Below the pieces are notes generated by a model that saw only the letters and a list, made by a program, of their open reading frames with translations, made no database searches and had not been told where the DNA came from. Made by a program: the position numbers and the translations under genes. Positions 1 to 9,900 of a stretch of 64,000 bases of DNA are shown here, in pieces. The number at the start of each line of letters is the position of its first letter. Within the stretch, counting starts at the first letter, position 1. This stretch comes from Winogradskyella eckloniae (lineage in GTDB: Bacteria > Bacteroidota > Bacteroidia > Flavobacteriales > Flavobacteriaceae): assembly GCF_013249045.1 (NCBI RefSeq), contig NZ_JABRWP010000007.1, positions 1 through 64,000 on the forward strand, in the 5' to 3' direction.

Positions 1-124
1 CAGGATCTTCGTTTTGTAAAACAGTATTAAATTCTAAAGGTGAATCTGAATTAAGATATGTATCTATGAGGTACTTAAAATCGGTATCCACAATACTATA
101 ACTGTTAGATGCCGAATACCACAA
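1..124 (-). CDS. Doubtful partial ORF at the window edge, unrecognised
   Basis: An open frame runs on the minus strand from a TTG codon at 124-122 to the window edge, about 41 codons, with an in-frame TGA just upstream at 130-128. The residues look like ordinary protein (for example DTDFKYLIDTYL), but there is no ATG and I recognise no family. It could be the N-terminus of a gene following the mini-protein at 194-358 (70 bases away), a broken gene, or chance. The rest lies outside the window. Confidence 0.25.
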   Translation of the reverse strand, partial: MWYSASNSYSIVDTDFKYLIDTYLNSDSPLEFNTVLQNEDP

Positions 125-193
125 TACTCAAAACCTACCAATCAATTTCTGATAAGTCGGTGATAAGCTATTGTTCAAAATAAAATATGAATA

Positions 194-358
194 TTAATCG
201 AAAGGGTTTCCTCCTGGATCTGCTGGTAAAGATGCTACTTGTGCTTTAAGAGGATTTAATATCACAAAAGTTCCGACTGCAGTTAATGCAGCATACTTTC
301 CCATTTTTGAAATGGCTTCCTTACGTGTAATTTTATCTGTGTCGTTGTTTTTCTTCAT
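194..358 (-). CDS. Small secreted or membrane-anchored protein, 54 aa
   Basis: This short frame opens with ATG at 358 and ends with TAA at 194-196. The protein has a charged N-terminus (MKKNNDTDKITRKEAISK), then one hydrophobic stretch (about residues 19-39, KYAALTAVGTFVILNPLKA), then a short polar tail ending PADPGGNPFD. Small proteins of this pattern (RKEA motif, hydrophobic segment, Pro/Gly tail) are familiar from flavobacterial genomes but have no assigned function that I know. A TAnnTTTG element sits 24 bases upstream of the start, which supports real expression. It lies too low in length for routine gene calling. Function unknown. Confidence 0.6.
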   Translation of the reverse strand: MKKNNDTDKITRKEAISKMGKYAALTAVGTFVILNPLKAQVASLPADPGGNPFD

Positions 359-381
359 GGCTTTTGCCCTAAATTTGAGTT

Positions 382-389
382 CAAAAATA
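382..389 (-). promoter_or_regulatory. Bacteroidota-type -7 element for the 54-aa gene
   Basis: Minus-strand TATTTTTG matches the TAnnTTTG -7 consensus of Bacteroidota housekeeping promoters. No TTG is visible at the usual -33 distance. It would give a leader of roughly 20 bases for the gene at 194-358. Confidence 0.5.
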
Positions 390-578
390 GTAAATTATTT
401 TATTTATTAAAGTAAAATACGAAAAGGTTTACAAATATTTCTTTTATTCCTTTTAAAATCAAACAATAGTCATTAATTATTTAATAATACCTCGTTTTTT
501 TTTTCATATTATAAATAAAACATTCTAAGCTATTTACGAAATTTTGACGTGTTTGGTTTTTTGAGCGTATTTTTTTTA

Positions 579-632
579 GTTAACACCGCTTTTCTACCCA
601 ATTTTTTTAGGATAAAAAAGCGCATTGTTAAC
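579..632. repeat. Imperfect inverted repeat with GTTAAC ends
   Basis: GTTAAC at 579-584 and at 627-632 flank arms that also pair imperfectly (CGCTTTT...TACCC against the opposite arm). It lies directly downstream of the minus-strand T9SS protein at 640, so it may act as an imperfect terminator. The clean U-run expected of an intrinsic terminator is not obvious on the minus strand. The rest of 359-639 is AT-rich with no other signal I can support. Confidence 0.4.
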
Positions 633-639
633 CTCATTT

Positions 640-2835
640 TTAATGCTGAATAAGCACTTTTTGATTAATATTTTGTGCACGATTTCTTAGCGAAATTACA
701 TAGATGCCATTTGTCAATGAGCTCACATCAATGTGTTGGCTACGATCTTGTATTTCTAATAGTGCTGTGTGGACTAAACGGCCTTGAATATCATAGATAT
801 GTACAGTGGTTTGTTCTAATAACGTACCCTGAATACCTAAAGTTTTATCCGCTTTATTATTGTAAATAGTTACTGTGTTTTGTTGCTCGTTGTCTATAAC
901 AGATAAGGCACTGTCCGTGGTGCGTAAATAAAAACGACCAACGCCATTTAAGTTGTCTGTAGGTGTTATTATATAATCGCTTGTATTTAATAAGGTACTT
1001 GTACTGGCTTCGGTATCATCTAAATAGACCTCTACAGTGTTAGGTAAGGTGTTGGCTGAAATAGAAAAAGTGATTTGCTCGCCTTGTACAGCGTTTACAC
1101 CCAAAGGAATGGTAACGTTGGCATAATCGGTTTCGCCTAAGGCTTGTATAGACATAGAAATATTGGTATTATCCATTAATAATTCTGAATAAATTGAAAA
1201 GTCTGGTGCGCTTCCACCAAATAAACTACTGTCAAATCCTGGATCTAAACCTTGTGTTGAGTATTCTGTAAAATAGAAATCGGTCACAAAAGAAGACGTT
1301 GCATTGCTTAAAGTTAACTCTAAATTGGTAACGGCATTGGTGCTTCGTCCAGAAATAAAATCGTCTGAGTTACCGGTAGTTCTATAAGAAGGATCAAAGG
1401 TAACGATTCCACCACCAGATTTTGAAGCCACAAAGAAGCCTTGTCCTGGTGCAATGACAGCACCTGCATTGACAGGGTCTAGGGCATAGGCCAAATTCCA
1501 AGTGATCCAACCATCATGTGCAGCACCATCATAGCCATAAACCCCTGAACTCCCAGAGTCAAATTGTCCATTGTTTGCTAATAAAAATTCTTTTAGTTTA
1601 AGATAAGATGGATAAGGATTACCAATTAAATTCCAAATGCTTGCAGAAGCACCTGTTGGTGTAACAATATTTTTAGAAATGCTATTAGTTTCAACATTTC
1701 CTGTAAAAGTATAGGTGCCTCCACCATCAGATCCTGTACGGTAACCGTTACCAGCGACTAATATTTCAGCATCATCGGCAGCACTATATAGGTCATAGGT
1801 ATTTGTAGACGGATTAAACGGACCAAATAAATAAAAAGTGGTGGTGGTGCCAACGGTTCCTGATAATATGTTAGTATCCACATCGTTTCGTAATACACCA
1901 AACGAACTACCAGATAAAGGCGCGCTAACTAAATCATTAGATCCTGTTGTAGCACTTGTACCTGCAGCCGCATTGACATACCGCTTGTATTTTACAGTGC
2001 CAACAATGGTGCCGTCAGAGATTAAACTTGCATATAAATTAGAAATCGATTGTAACATTAACGTATCCGTAACGGTTAATGTGGCGCCGGAATTGACTTG
2101 AATATAGCCACCAGCTTCAACGGTAATAGATTTCACAGTTGAGGTGCCATCTAATTCTAGTGTTGCACCAGATTTAACGGTAACATCAGAATTGGATAAG
2201 TCGCCACTTAAAATAACTACACCTTCATTTATAGTAGTTGTACCAGAATAGGTGTTACTTCCGGTGATAATTAAGGTGTTTGTACCAACTTTAGTGAGGT
2301 TACCAGTACCTACCATAACACCACTTACGGTAATACTACCAGAACCCATGTTCCCAAATTCAACCGTATTGTTATTAATATAAATTGTTTCCGTAAATGT
2401 TAATCCACCTGAAGCGTTAGTGTGTAGTTGAACAGTTGTTCCGTCAATTCCAATTGGTGTATTAAAAACATGGGTTGCGGACGTAGCGTTATAAATGCCG
2501 CCAGAGGCAGATAAACCGCCACCAGAATTATTAATGGTTCTTGGTGAAGTTGCACTTGCTTGAAAATCTAAACTTGCAACCATATAATATCTTCCATTGG
2601 TGTACATTGTTGTATTGTTATTATGGCCAATTTTTACATAGTTTCTTGTACTATTACCACTATCCGGATCGCCTTGACTATTGTTGTCCGTTGCATAATA
2701 CCATGGCAGTTGACCATCACCAAAATTTCCAGTAGAAACATCACTTCTGCTAAAAACGTCTTGTTGCGAAAATGCAGAAGGCATAAAAAAGAGGCACAAA
2801 AGCATTAACGTAAATAAAGCGTACTTTTTTGTCAT
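640..2835 (-). CDS. T9SS-secreted protein with autotransporter-type beta-strand repeat
   Basis: A 731-aa secreted protein, probably surface-bound or released by the type IX secretion system. Residues 1-24 are a signal peptide (hydrophobic LFTLMLLCLFFMP, then AFSQQ). Residues about 130-260 are Gly/Thr/Ser-rich beta repeats, including a typical autotransporter-associated repeat at about 175-205 (GTGNLTKVGTNTLIITG, then NTYSGTTTI). From about residue 265 it shares a long module with the next two genes (LFGPF, GYRT, GNPYPSY, APGQGF, DPGFD motifs). The last 75 residues are a type A sorting domain (VHIYDIQGRLV, then GIYVISL, ending KVLIQH). It is the shortest of the three paralogues and lacks the Ig-like N-terminal regions of the others. 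Substrate or ligand unknown; adhesion or glycan binding is only a guess. Confidence 0.85.
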   Translation of the reverse strand: MTKKYALFTLMLLCLFFMPSAFSQQDVFSRSDVSTGNFGDGQLPWYYATDNNSQGDPDSGNSTRNYVKIGHNNNTTMYTNGRYYMVASLDFQASATSPRTINNSGGGLSASGGIYNATSATHVFNTPIGIDGTTVQLHTNASGGLTFTETIYINNNTVEFGNMGSGSITVSGVMVGTGNLTKVGTNTLIITGSNTYSGTTTINEGVVILSGDLSNSDVTVKSGATLELDGTSTVKSITVEAGGYIQVNSGATLTVTDTLMLQSISNLYASLISDGTIVGTVKYKRYVNAAAGTSATTGSNDLVSAPLSGSSFGVLRNDVDTNILSGTVGTTTTFYLFGPFNPSTNTYDLYSAADDAEILVAGNGYRTGSDGGGTYTFTGNVETNSISKNIVTPTGASASIWNLIGNPYPSYLKLKEFLLANNGQFDSGSSGVYGYDGAAHDGWITWNLAYALDPVNAGAVIAPGQGFFVASKSGGGIVTFDPSYRTTGNSDDFISGRSTNAVTNLELTLSNATSSFVTDFYFTEYSTQGLDPGFDSSLFGGSAPDFSIYSELLMDNTNISMSIQALGETDYANVTIPLGVNAVQGEQITFSISANTLPNTVEVYLDDTEASTSTLLNTSDYIITPTDNLNGVGRFYLRTTDSALSVIDNEQQNTVTIYNNKADKTLGIQGTLLEQTTVHIYDIQGRLVHTALLEIQDRSQHIDVSSLTNGIYVISLRNRAQNINQKVLIQH

Positions 2836-2946
2836 TTTATAAAATTTAAATTAGTCTGATTATTAGTTGTTTGTGAATATAATTAGATTGATTTAAACTT
2901 TATTTACGCAAACGTTATAGTGTTAATAAAAAGTTTGAAGCACAAA

Positions 2947-2977
2947 AAAAACGCACTAAAAGATTTAGTGCGTTTTT
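2947..2977 (-). terminator. Intrinsic terminator of the 1164-aa T9SS protein gene
   Basis: A perfect stem, ACGCACTAAA (2951-2960) against TTTAGTGCGT (2964-2973) with a 3-base loop, is extended by A/T runs on both sides. Read on the minus strand it ends in a U-run just after the stop codon at 3002. Confidence 0.85.
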
Positions 2978-3001
2978 ATATAATTTAAGTGCGGGTAATC
3001 C

Positions 3002-6000
3002 TTACTGTAAAATCACCTTTTGTGTTTTGTTTTGTAGACCATTTTGTAATTCTACGATATAAACACCAGTGCTTAAGTTGCTCACATCAATAGTCTGTGA
3101 TCTGCTTGAGCTTTGCAATAACGTACTGCTTACTTTACGACCTTGTATGTCATAGAGGTTGGCCGTAGTTGTTTCTGTTAATTGACCAGCAATTACAATT
3201 GTTTTATCGCTTTGGTTGTTATAAATACTAATTTGATCTAAAGTCGTTTCGGCAGTAGATAACGCGGTAGTTGTAAATCTTAAATAGAAACGACCTGTAC
3301 CATTTAAATTAGCATTTGGTGTTATAGTATAATCACCGTCGGTTAATAAAGTAAAGGTATTAGTAACATTATCTTCTAAGTACACTTCAACTGAGCTTGG
3401 TAATGTAGATTGCGCTATACTAAAGGTAATTTGCTCTAATTGATTCGCATGAACACCTAAAGGAATAATCACATCTGTAAGATCTGTTTCACTTAAGGAC
3501 TGTATTGTCATTTTAGTGCCAATATTGTTTTCAACTAAATGCGAATACATGTTTAAACTCGGTAACTGGCTGTTAAACATAGCAGCGTCATAACCAGGAT
3601 CTAAAGATCTTGTTGAGTTAGCGTTAAAGTAAAAATCGGTTGTAAATTGAGCATCGCTATTCGCTACCTGTAAGCTTAAGTAAGCATTAGTTTCTGTTGT
3701 TCTACCTGCAATAAAATCATCACCACCTGAAACAGTACGCATGGAAGGCGTGAAATTTAAAGTGGCACTTGCAGCTTCTGCAGCCACCATAAATCCTTGT
3801 CCAGGTGTTAGGTTGGTGTTCGTGTTTAAGTTGTTGTAGTTAACGACTGTCCATCCATTAGCCGCATCACCATCGTATCCATAAATACCCACGGCATTTT
3901 GATCCAAGTTAGCTGCATTTAACGTTAAGAAATCGCCACTGTTAATATAAGATGGGTACGGGTTACCAATTAAATTCCATTCGGTTTCACTACCTGTTGT
4001 AATTGTAACAGGGACGTTGCCTGTTAAGACCTCTCCAGTAAAGGTAAATGTAGAGGTGTCTGTAGAGGCTGTTCTATATCCTATACCAGCAGCAATTGGC
4101 ATAGCATCATCGGCATCTGAATATAAAATATACGGATTCGTTGCGGCATTATTATCAAATGGGCCAAATAGATAGAACGTTGTAGTACCACCACCCACTG
4201 TACCAGACGGTATGTTGGTGTTGGTTGCTCTAAATGCCCCAAAGTTCTGACTAGCATCTGTAACAGGCGCAGAAATTAAATCGTTTTGGCCATTTGTACT
4301 GCCTGTAGTACTGTTAAAGGTGTTAACGTGTCTCTTATAAATTACAGTACCCGAAATGGTACCATCAGAGATTAAACTGGCATAACTTGTAGAGTTAGAT
4401 TCTAATGTTAAGTCTGTAGTAACTGTTAAAGTAACACCAGTATCTATCGTTAAACCAGCACCAGGATTTATAGTGACAGTATTAATGTCTGTGTCTGTAG
4501 TCAATGAAGTACTTCCAGACTCAATAACAATAGCTTCTGTCGCTAGAGATACACCATCTGGATCACTTGGTGACCAAGTTGTACCATCGTAAGTGTATGT
4601 TGTAGCATCAGGTAAGCCTGTTAAAGAAAAATCTTCTATTGCTATTTCCTCATCACCTGAATTTAAGGCGAAGGTTATTCTTATGTCTAATGTAGTTCCT
4701 GTTCCTGCTATTGCTTTAGTAAATTGTGAAAAACTATCGCTTAACGCTGTACCATCACCATCTTCATCAAAATCAGTATCTTCTAAAAAATCGGTATTAA
4801 ATGTTGATCCATTATTTTCAAAAGCTAATAAGTTTGTCCAACTTCCATTGTCAATACTATATTCTATTAATACGTAGTCTGAATCATCAATTCCTCCACC
4901 TACTGATGCAAAAGACCCACTAAAGTTTAACGTATTATAATCCGAAATATCAATATTTGACCATGTTAATTGACTAGGTGAAGCACTATTTGTCCAGCCT
5001 CCATCATCAATATCTTGACCAGCAAAGAAATTGCCATTATTACCTGTATAAGTTTTGTTAATGTTTGAGCCGTCAGTAATTTGTAAGTAGTCTGCTATAC
5101 CATCATTACCTTCACCTCCTAATGTAACAGTATATAAGGAGTTGTCAGTAAATGGTTCTACCCATAATGTTACAGGCCCAACAGGAATACTCTCTACATC
5201 AAACAAATCTGAATCATAAGTACCTGTAATGAGTGGTGAATCATCCGTCGCAGATAATTTAATACCTGTAGCTAAGGTGTCAAAAACTAGGTTGTCAAAA
5301 ACAGCAATACCATCAGTTGCCTCTGCAGTTAGTGTCGCTATACCACTAAAATTACCATCTGTGGTTACAGAAATGTCGTGCCCTAAACCAGAATAATCAA
5401 TATCTATATTACCATTGGCATCGGTAGCTGCAATTTCTACGTTTGGCGACATAACCGTGTTTATAATAGTAGTACTAGGCTGCACTACGTAAGCTAATTC
5501 TGTTGAAACAACATCTATAGTAAAATCATTTCCAATAACATCACCAAATAAGTATGGGTCCACAAAATCAGAACCTGAAGTATCAGCATCAAAACTACCT
5601 GATTCGTCTATCTGAAGTTGTATTATACTACCATCAACGATATTAGTTGTATTAAGGTAGATCCCTAATGAAAATTCTAGAGCTGTATTGTCTGTGACAG
5701 AAATAGGCGTCCCAAATGCCAACTCAATTTCAGTATCTGTTACCGTTACTGTTGGTGTATGCGTTACTGAATTTCCATCTACTAAGGTGGCACCTTGTAT
5801 AGCATCTGTCCAATCTGCAGTGTTGTTAGTACCAGGTACAAAACGCATAGTGGTTATGTTGGTCGCTAAGCCATCCGCTGTACCTTGATCGAGTACTTCA
5901 AAACCTAAAACTTCAAAAGCCGTACCTACTGTAGTGACATCTGCCGCTATTACCGTTGCACCAGCTATTTGAGGTGAAATTTCGTAAACTTCTGTGTCTG

Positions 6001-6496
6001 TATCATTGGTGGATGCGGTCCCAGATGCCGTTAATTCTAAGTCTTGCATTCTTACTCCTCTCCCAGAAGTTCCGTTGTTTGATATTCTTAAAACAACTTG
6101 ATTGGAAACGGAATTTAAGGTAATAGTGCCTATACTCGTATAAGAAGTTGTAGTTGTAATGGTGGTTTCTGTTTGTGTATATGTTGTACCACCATCATAG
6201 GATATCTCAATTTTTGCTTGTAGATGAGTTCCACCACCGAATGAGCGGATATTCATAGTAAATTCAGCATCAGTGTAAGCTGATAAATCATAAGTGGCAG
6301 TGGTAATAACATCACTCGGATTACCGGCATCAACCAACCAATAGCTAGTGCGATCAATTTCGTTAGTGGTTATATTATTCTCAAAAGTCCAACCTGCTGG
6401 AGCTGAGCCTCCACCATTTTCAAAAAAAATAGTAGTTTGAGAAAACCCAAAATGTCCAATTAAAAAAAGTAATAAAAACGCGTAAAAATGTCTCAT
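3002..6496 (-). CDS. Large T9SS-secreted multidomain protein
   Basis: A 1164-aa secreted protein. Residues 1-19 are a signal peptide (FYAFLLLFLIGHFGFSQ). The N-terminal part (about 20-160) looks like a beta-sandwich of the kind that follows such signal peptides (FENGGG, then APAGWTFENN). The middle contains Ig-like or cadherin-like segments rich in Asp, Thr and Gly (about 165-460). Another beta-sandwich with many acidic residues (about 460-640, for example DFDEDGDG) could bind calcium. From about residue 695 it carries the same module as its neighbours, ending in a T9SS type A sorting domain (ANLYDIQGRKV, GVYIVELQNG, KVILQ). It has its own promoter motif and terminator, so it is probably transcribed alone. 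Role unknown. Confidence 0.85.
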   Translation of the reverse strand: MRHFYAFLLLFLIGHFGFSQTTIFFENGGGSAPAGWTFENNITTNEIDRTSYWLVDAGNPSDVITTATYDLSAYTDAEFTMNIRSFGGGTHLQAKIEISYDGGTTYTQTETTITTTTSYTSIGTITLNSVSNQVVLRISNNGTSGRGVRMQDLELTASGTASTNDTDTEVYEISPQIAGATVIAADVTTVGTAFEVLGFEVLDQGTADGLATNITTMRFVPGTNNTADWTDAIQGATLVDGNSVTHTPTVTVTDTEIELAFGTPISVTDNTALEFSLGIYLNTTNIVDGSIIQLQIDESGSFDADTSGSDFVDPYLFGDVIGNDFTIDVVSTELAYVVQPSTTIINTVMSPNVEIAATDANGNIDIDYSGLGHDISVTTDGNFSGIATLTAEATDGIAVFDNLVFDTLATGIKLSATDDSPLITGTYDSDLFDVESIPVGPVTLWVEPFTDNSLYTVTLGGEGNDGIADYLQITDGSNINKTYTGNNGNFFAGQDIDDGGWTNSASPSQLTWSNIDISDYNTLNFSGSFASVGGGIDDSDYVLIEYSIDNGSWTNLLAFENNGSTFNTDFLEDTDFDEDGDGTALSDSFSQFTKAIAGTGTTLDIRITFALNSGDEEIAIEDFSLTGLPDATTYTYDGTTWSPSDPDGVSLATEAIVIESGSTSLTTDTDINTVTINPGAGLTIDTGVTLTVTTDLTLESNSTSYASLISDGTISGTVIYKRHVNTFNSTTGSTNGQNDLISAPVTDASQNFGAFRATNTNIPSGTVGGGTTTFYLFGPFDNNAATNPYILYSDADDAMPIAAGIGYRTASTDTSTFTFTGEVLTGNVPVTITTGSETEWNLIGNPYPSYINSGDFLTLNAANLDQNAVGIYGYDGDAANGWTVVNYNNLNTNTNLTPGQGFMVAAEAASATLNFTPSMRTVSGGDDFIAGRTTETNAYLSLQVANSDAQFTTDFYFNANSTRSLDPGYDAAMFNSQLPSLNMYSHLVENNIGTKMTIQSLSETDLTDVIIPLGVHANQLEQITFSIAQSTLPSSVEVYLEDNVTNTFTLLTDGDYTITPNANLNGTGRFYLRFTTTALSTAETTLDQISIYNNQSDKTIVIAGQLTETTTANLYDIQGRKVSSTLLQSSSRSQTIDVSNLSTGVYIVELQNGLQNKTQKVILQ

Positions 6497-6649
6497 TGTA
6501 ATAGTTAGTTATAAATAAAACGCGAGCTTTAAGTTGTCATGAGTATAACCAAAAAAATTATACTACACGGCTTGGCTTAAAACCGTTGCTTGTGATTGTT
6601 CATCGTTATTTGGTCCAAAACAGGGTTAAGTCTGCCGGCTTTAGGATCA

Positions 6650-6657
6650 CAAATATA
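6650..6657 (-). promoter_or_regulatory. -7 element for the 1164-aa T9SS protein gene
   Basis: Minus-strand TATATTTG is a perfect TAnnTTTG match, about 155 bases upstream of the ATG at 6496. No clear TTG is seen at -33. Confidence 0.55.
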
Positions 6658-6870
6658 GTAAAACTGAAGTTTTATTGTATGTTTAGATATTAACAAACCG
6701 TTAATAACACTATATAAGACACTTAGTGTAGAATATGGTCACATGGCTTATACGTAGTATTAGTGTCTTTAAAGTAAACGAAATTGAGGATTGTGAAATT
6801 TTAGAGGTGTCTTATCGTTAATATCACAATATATTCATCGCACGCTATGGTTAATAAGATTAAATAAAAA

Positions 6871-6896
6871 AAAGCGCATCTGTTAAGATGCGCTTT
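6871..6896 (-). terminator. Intrinsic terminator of the 1175-aa T9SS protein gene
   Basis: A perfect 11-bp stem, AAAGCGCATCT (6871-6881) and AGATGCGCTTT (6886-6896) with loop GTTA, is followed on the minus strand by a run of T. It lies 25 bases past the stop codon. Confidence 0.85.
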
Positions 6897-6920
6897 CGTT
6901 TTTAAGGTGTTTTATGTTCC

Positions 6921-9900
6921 TTATTTTATAATTACTTTTTGCGTTCTGCTTCCTAAGTTGCTTTGTAATTGCACAACATAGATCCCAGCAGAAAGACTAG
7001 AAACATCAATTGTGTGTTCTGTGTTTCTTTGGTTTAATTCACTAGCGCTTACCTTACGTCCTTGGATATCGAATAAGTTAAACGTTGTATCCTCGTCTAA
7101 TTGCCCTTTAATGGTAATCGTTTTAGATACAGCGTAAATTTCTAATCCACTTAAAAGATTATCTGTAGTCCCTAAGGTTGTTGTTCTAGAGAAATGAATA
7201 TAAAAACGACCTGTTTCTGTTAGTGTAGAGCCAGGTATAAAAGTATAGTCACCAGCTAATAAATCTGTAAATGTATTCGTTACGTTATCTTCTAAAGTAA
7301 CTTCAACATCTTCAGGGATAACGCTTTCACTAATGCTAACTGTTGCTTGCTCACCTTGTGCAATGTTAATACCTAAAGGTATGGTTACATTATCTAAATC
7401 GGTATAGCTAACAGATTGTACAGCAAAATCTTGTCCTACATTGTCTTGCACTAAGTGCGAGTAGATCGAAAATTCTGGTGAAGTCGCTTCAAATACTTCA
7501 GAATCGTATCCAGGATCCATGCTTAATGAAGCATTATTATTAAAATATAAATCCGTGCTATAGATGGCATCTTGTTTTTCAACTTGCAATCTTAAATTCG
7601 CTAAATTTTGCGTTTCAGAACGTCCTACGATAAAATCATCAGATGTACCAATGGTTCTCATAGCAGGTGTAAAGTTAATCGTTGCACCTCCAGATTTAGA
7701 AGCCACAAAGAATCCTTGTCCTGGAGCGATTTTAGCTGTTGGGTTAGCATCAGAATACGCTTGGTTCCATACAATAAATCCGTCTGTTACATCACCTTTA
7801 TAACCGTAAACACCGTAATTGGTTGGGTGCATCGCTGTACCGTTTTCAGATAAAAAGGTAGATAATAAGATGTAAGATGGGTAAGGGTTACCAATTAAGT
7901 TTTGGATACTCCCAGAACCGATGTTAATAGCTACACTTTTGCTTCCTGTTTCAACATCACCTACAAATTCAAAAGTAGAACCTGTTGCTGCTGTAGACGC
8001 TGTTCTATAGCCAATTCCAGACGCTATTAATGAAGGTTCATCAGATGCTGTATAGTTAACATAGGCATTCGCATTATTATCAAAAGGACCAAATAAATAC
8101 GATGGTACACCACCTATAGTTCCTGATGGGATTTGTGGGTTAGCTGTTCTTAATGCTAAAAATGTTTGACTACTGTTGGTAACAGGAGCAGACACTAAAT
8201 CGTTTTTACCCGTTGTAGAGCCGGTGTCTGCAAACTGGTTCACGTGACGGTAATATGTAACTTCACCTTCAATATTATCCGTAATTAAACTAGAATAAGA
8301 TGTTGATACAGATAGTAATTCTAAAGTACCATCATTAATAATGGCAGAATTTGTAGTAATGGATTGCCCTGAAGCTACACTTGTCGTTGCTGCATCATTA
8401 ATATAAAGGTTATTAATTTGAATATGAGATCCGACTGTATAAGTACCGTCTAAAACGTATGCGTTGTCACTTCCAGTAGAAGGCGATGGCGCATTTGGAG
8501 TCCAGCCGTTGTCTGTATATAATAAACCATCAAATACGCTAGATAATTTGAAATTATCAAAACCAGAGTAACCGTCTAAACCGTTATTTCTTACTCGGAC
8601 TTGTAATCCTATAGTTCCTACTGTATTTGGGATGGCAACAGATACAGTACCTTGATCCGTATCAATAAGGTTGCCATCTAAAATGTATTCGTATGCTTGG
8701 TTAACACCATCAAGGATTAAACGGTATTGTGCATCATCTGCGTTAGCATCATAGCCGTGAATATCCCAATCAAAACTTAGGGTAACATTGTCATAGGCGC
8801 TAATATCAATGGTATCAAATGTAATTGTCGCAAAACCAGTAGTTCCACCAGAAGTATTATTTAAGTCATTTTCTCCAAATATATTATTTGAAAAATAATC
8901 GTAATCTAAAGGTGACGCTATGGCGCTATCGATAACACCAAAATAACCATTGCCCCAACCATTATCAAAAGTAGGAATACTTGTTGAGTACGTCCATTCT
9001 GGTGTGCTGCCATCAAAATCTTGATAAGCGATTGTAATTAATGGGCCATTAACATCAAATGCGTTACTTGTTGCAAAACCAACACCACCTATTAACGCTG
9101 CAATAGTGGTTACTGTTTCTTTTTCAGTAAAGGTTATTGTGTTTAATGTTGCTATTCCGTTAGTTACAGGGTAGTTAATAGAAGAAGGGCTCATAGAACC
9201 TGCAGCTAAAATCGTTACGGTACCATTATAGTCTTCATCTAAATTACCATTACTATCAACAGTTAATACTGTTGGGTATGGTGTCATTATTACAAATTGA
9301 TTGGTGTCTGTAGGTTGTTGATCAAATACAACAAAGTTAGCCGTAACTTCAATTCTGTTATCGTCACCAGCAATTGGTGTCTGTGCACCACCTGCATTAA
9401 AATCGGCAAATGAAGAACCTGTAGCAACATTAGCTGAAGCCGAATTTATAGTCAGCTGAAATTGCGTGTTATCTTCAACAACAGTCTTAAAAGTTGCATA
9501 CACATCAAAAGTTTTTGAGCTATTGTCTAAAGCAGAAATACTCGCTAATCCAGAAAAATTAACCACATCAGAGCTTACAGACGTTTCCGCAACATTTAAA
9601 GTGCCATCAAAAATGGCCAATGTCTCTATAATTTGACTGTTTGTTAAACCAAATTCTAAGTCGGATAATACCGTAGGTAAAAGATCGGCATCCGCTAAAG
9701 TAGCACCACCATCACGAATTGAAAATTCTCCAACTTTAATAGCGTTAGAAATGGTTAATCCTGACGACGCGGTGTAAGAGTTATAGTCTATATTATCTGT
9801 TGGGTTATAACCTGTTGTTACAATATCAGAATCGGTACTGTTTATAGTTGTACTATTTATAGATCCAATAAGTCTTACGCCAGGGTTAGCAATACCAAAG

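Larger units (their letters stand above)
6497..6920 (-). other. Intergenic region holding a terminator and a long leader
   Basis: The stretch between two T9SS genes holds the terminator of the 1175-aa gene (6871-6896), a -7 promoter motif (6650-6657) and an untranslated leader of about 150 bases before the 1164-aa gene. The leader contains a short perfect hairpin, GTATAA (6543-6548) against TTATAC (6558-6563). I recognise no riboswitch or small gene in it. Confidence 0.5.

Noticed and set aside
675..2808. Several short plus-strand open frames opposite the 731-aa T9SS gene
   Set aside because: They lie antisense to a gene with signal peptide, repeats and sorting domain, and show low-complexity translations without domains. 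They come from biased codon use in the real gene.
4593..7853. Plus-strand open frames opposite the two larger T9SS genes
   Set aside because: Antisense shadows of repetitive Thr/Ser/Val-rich coding sequence; no promoter motif, no family resemblance.
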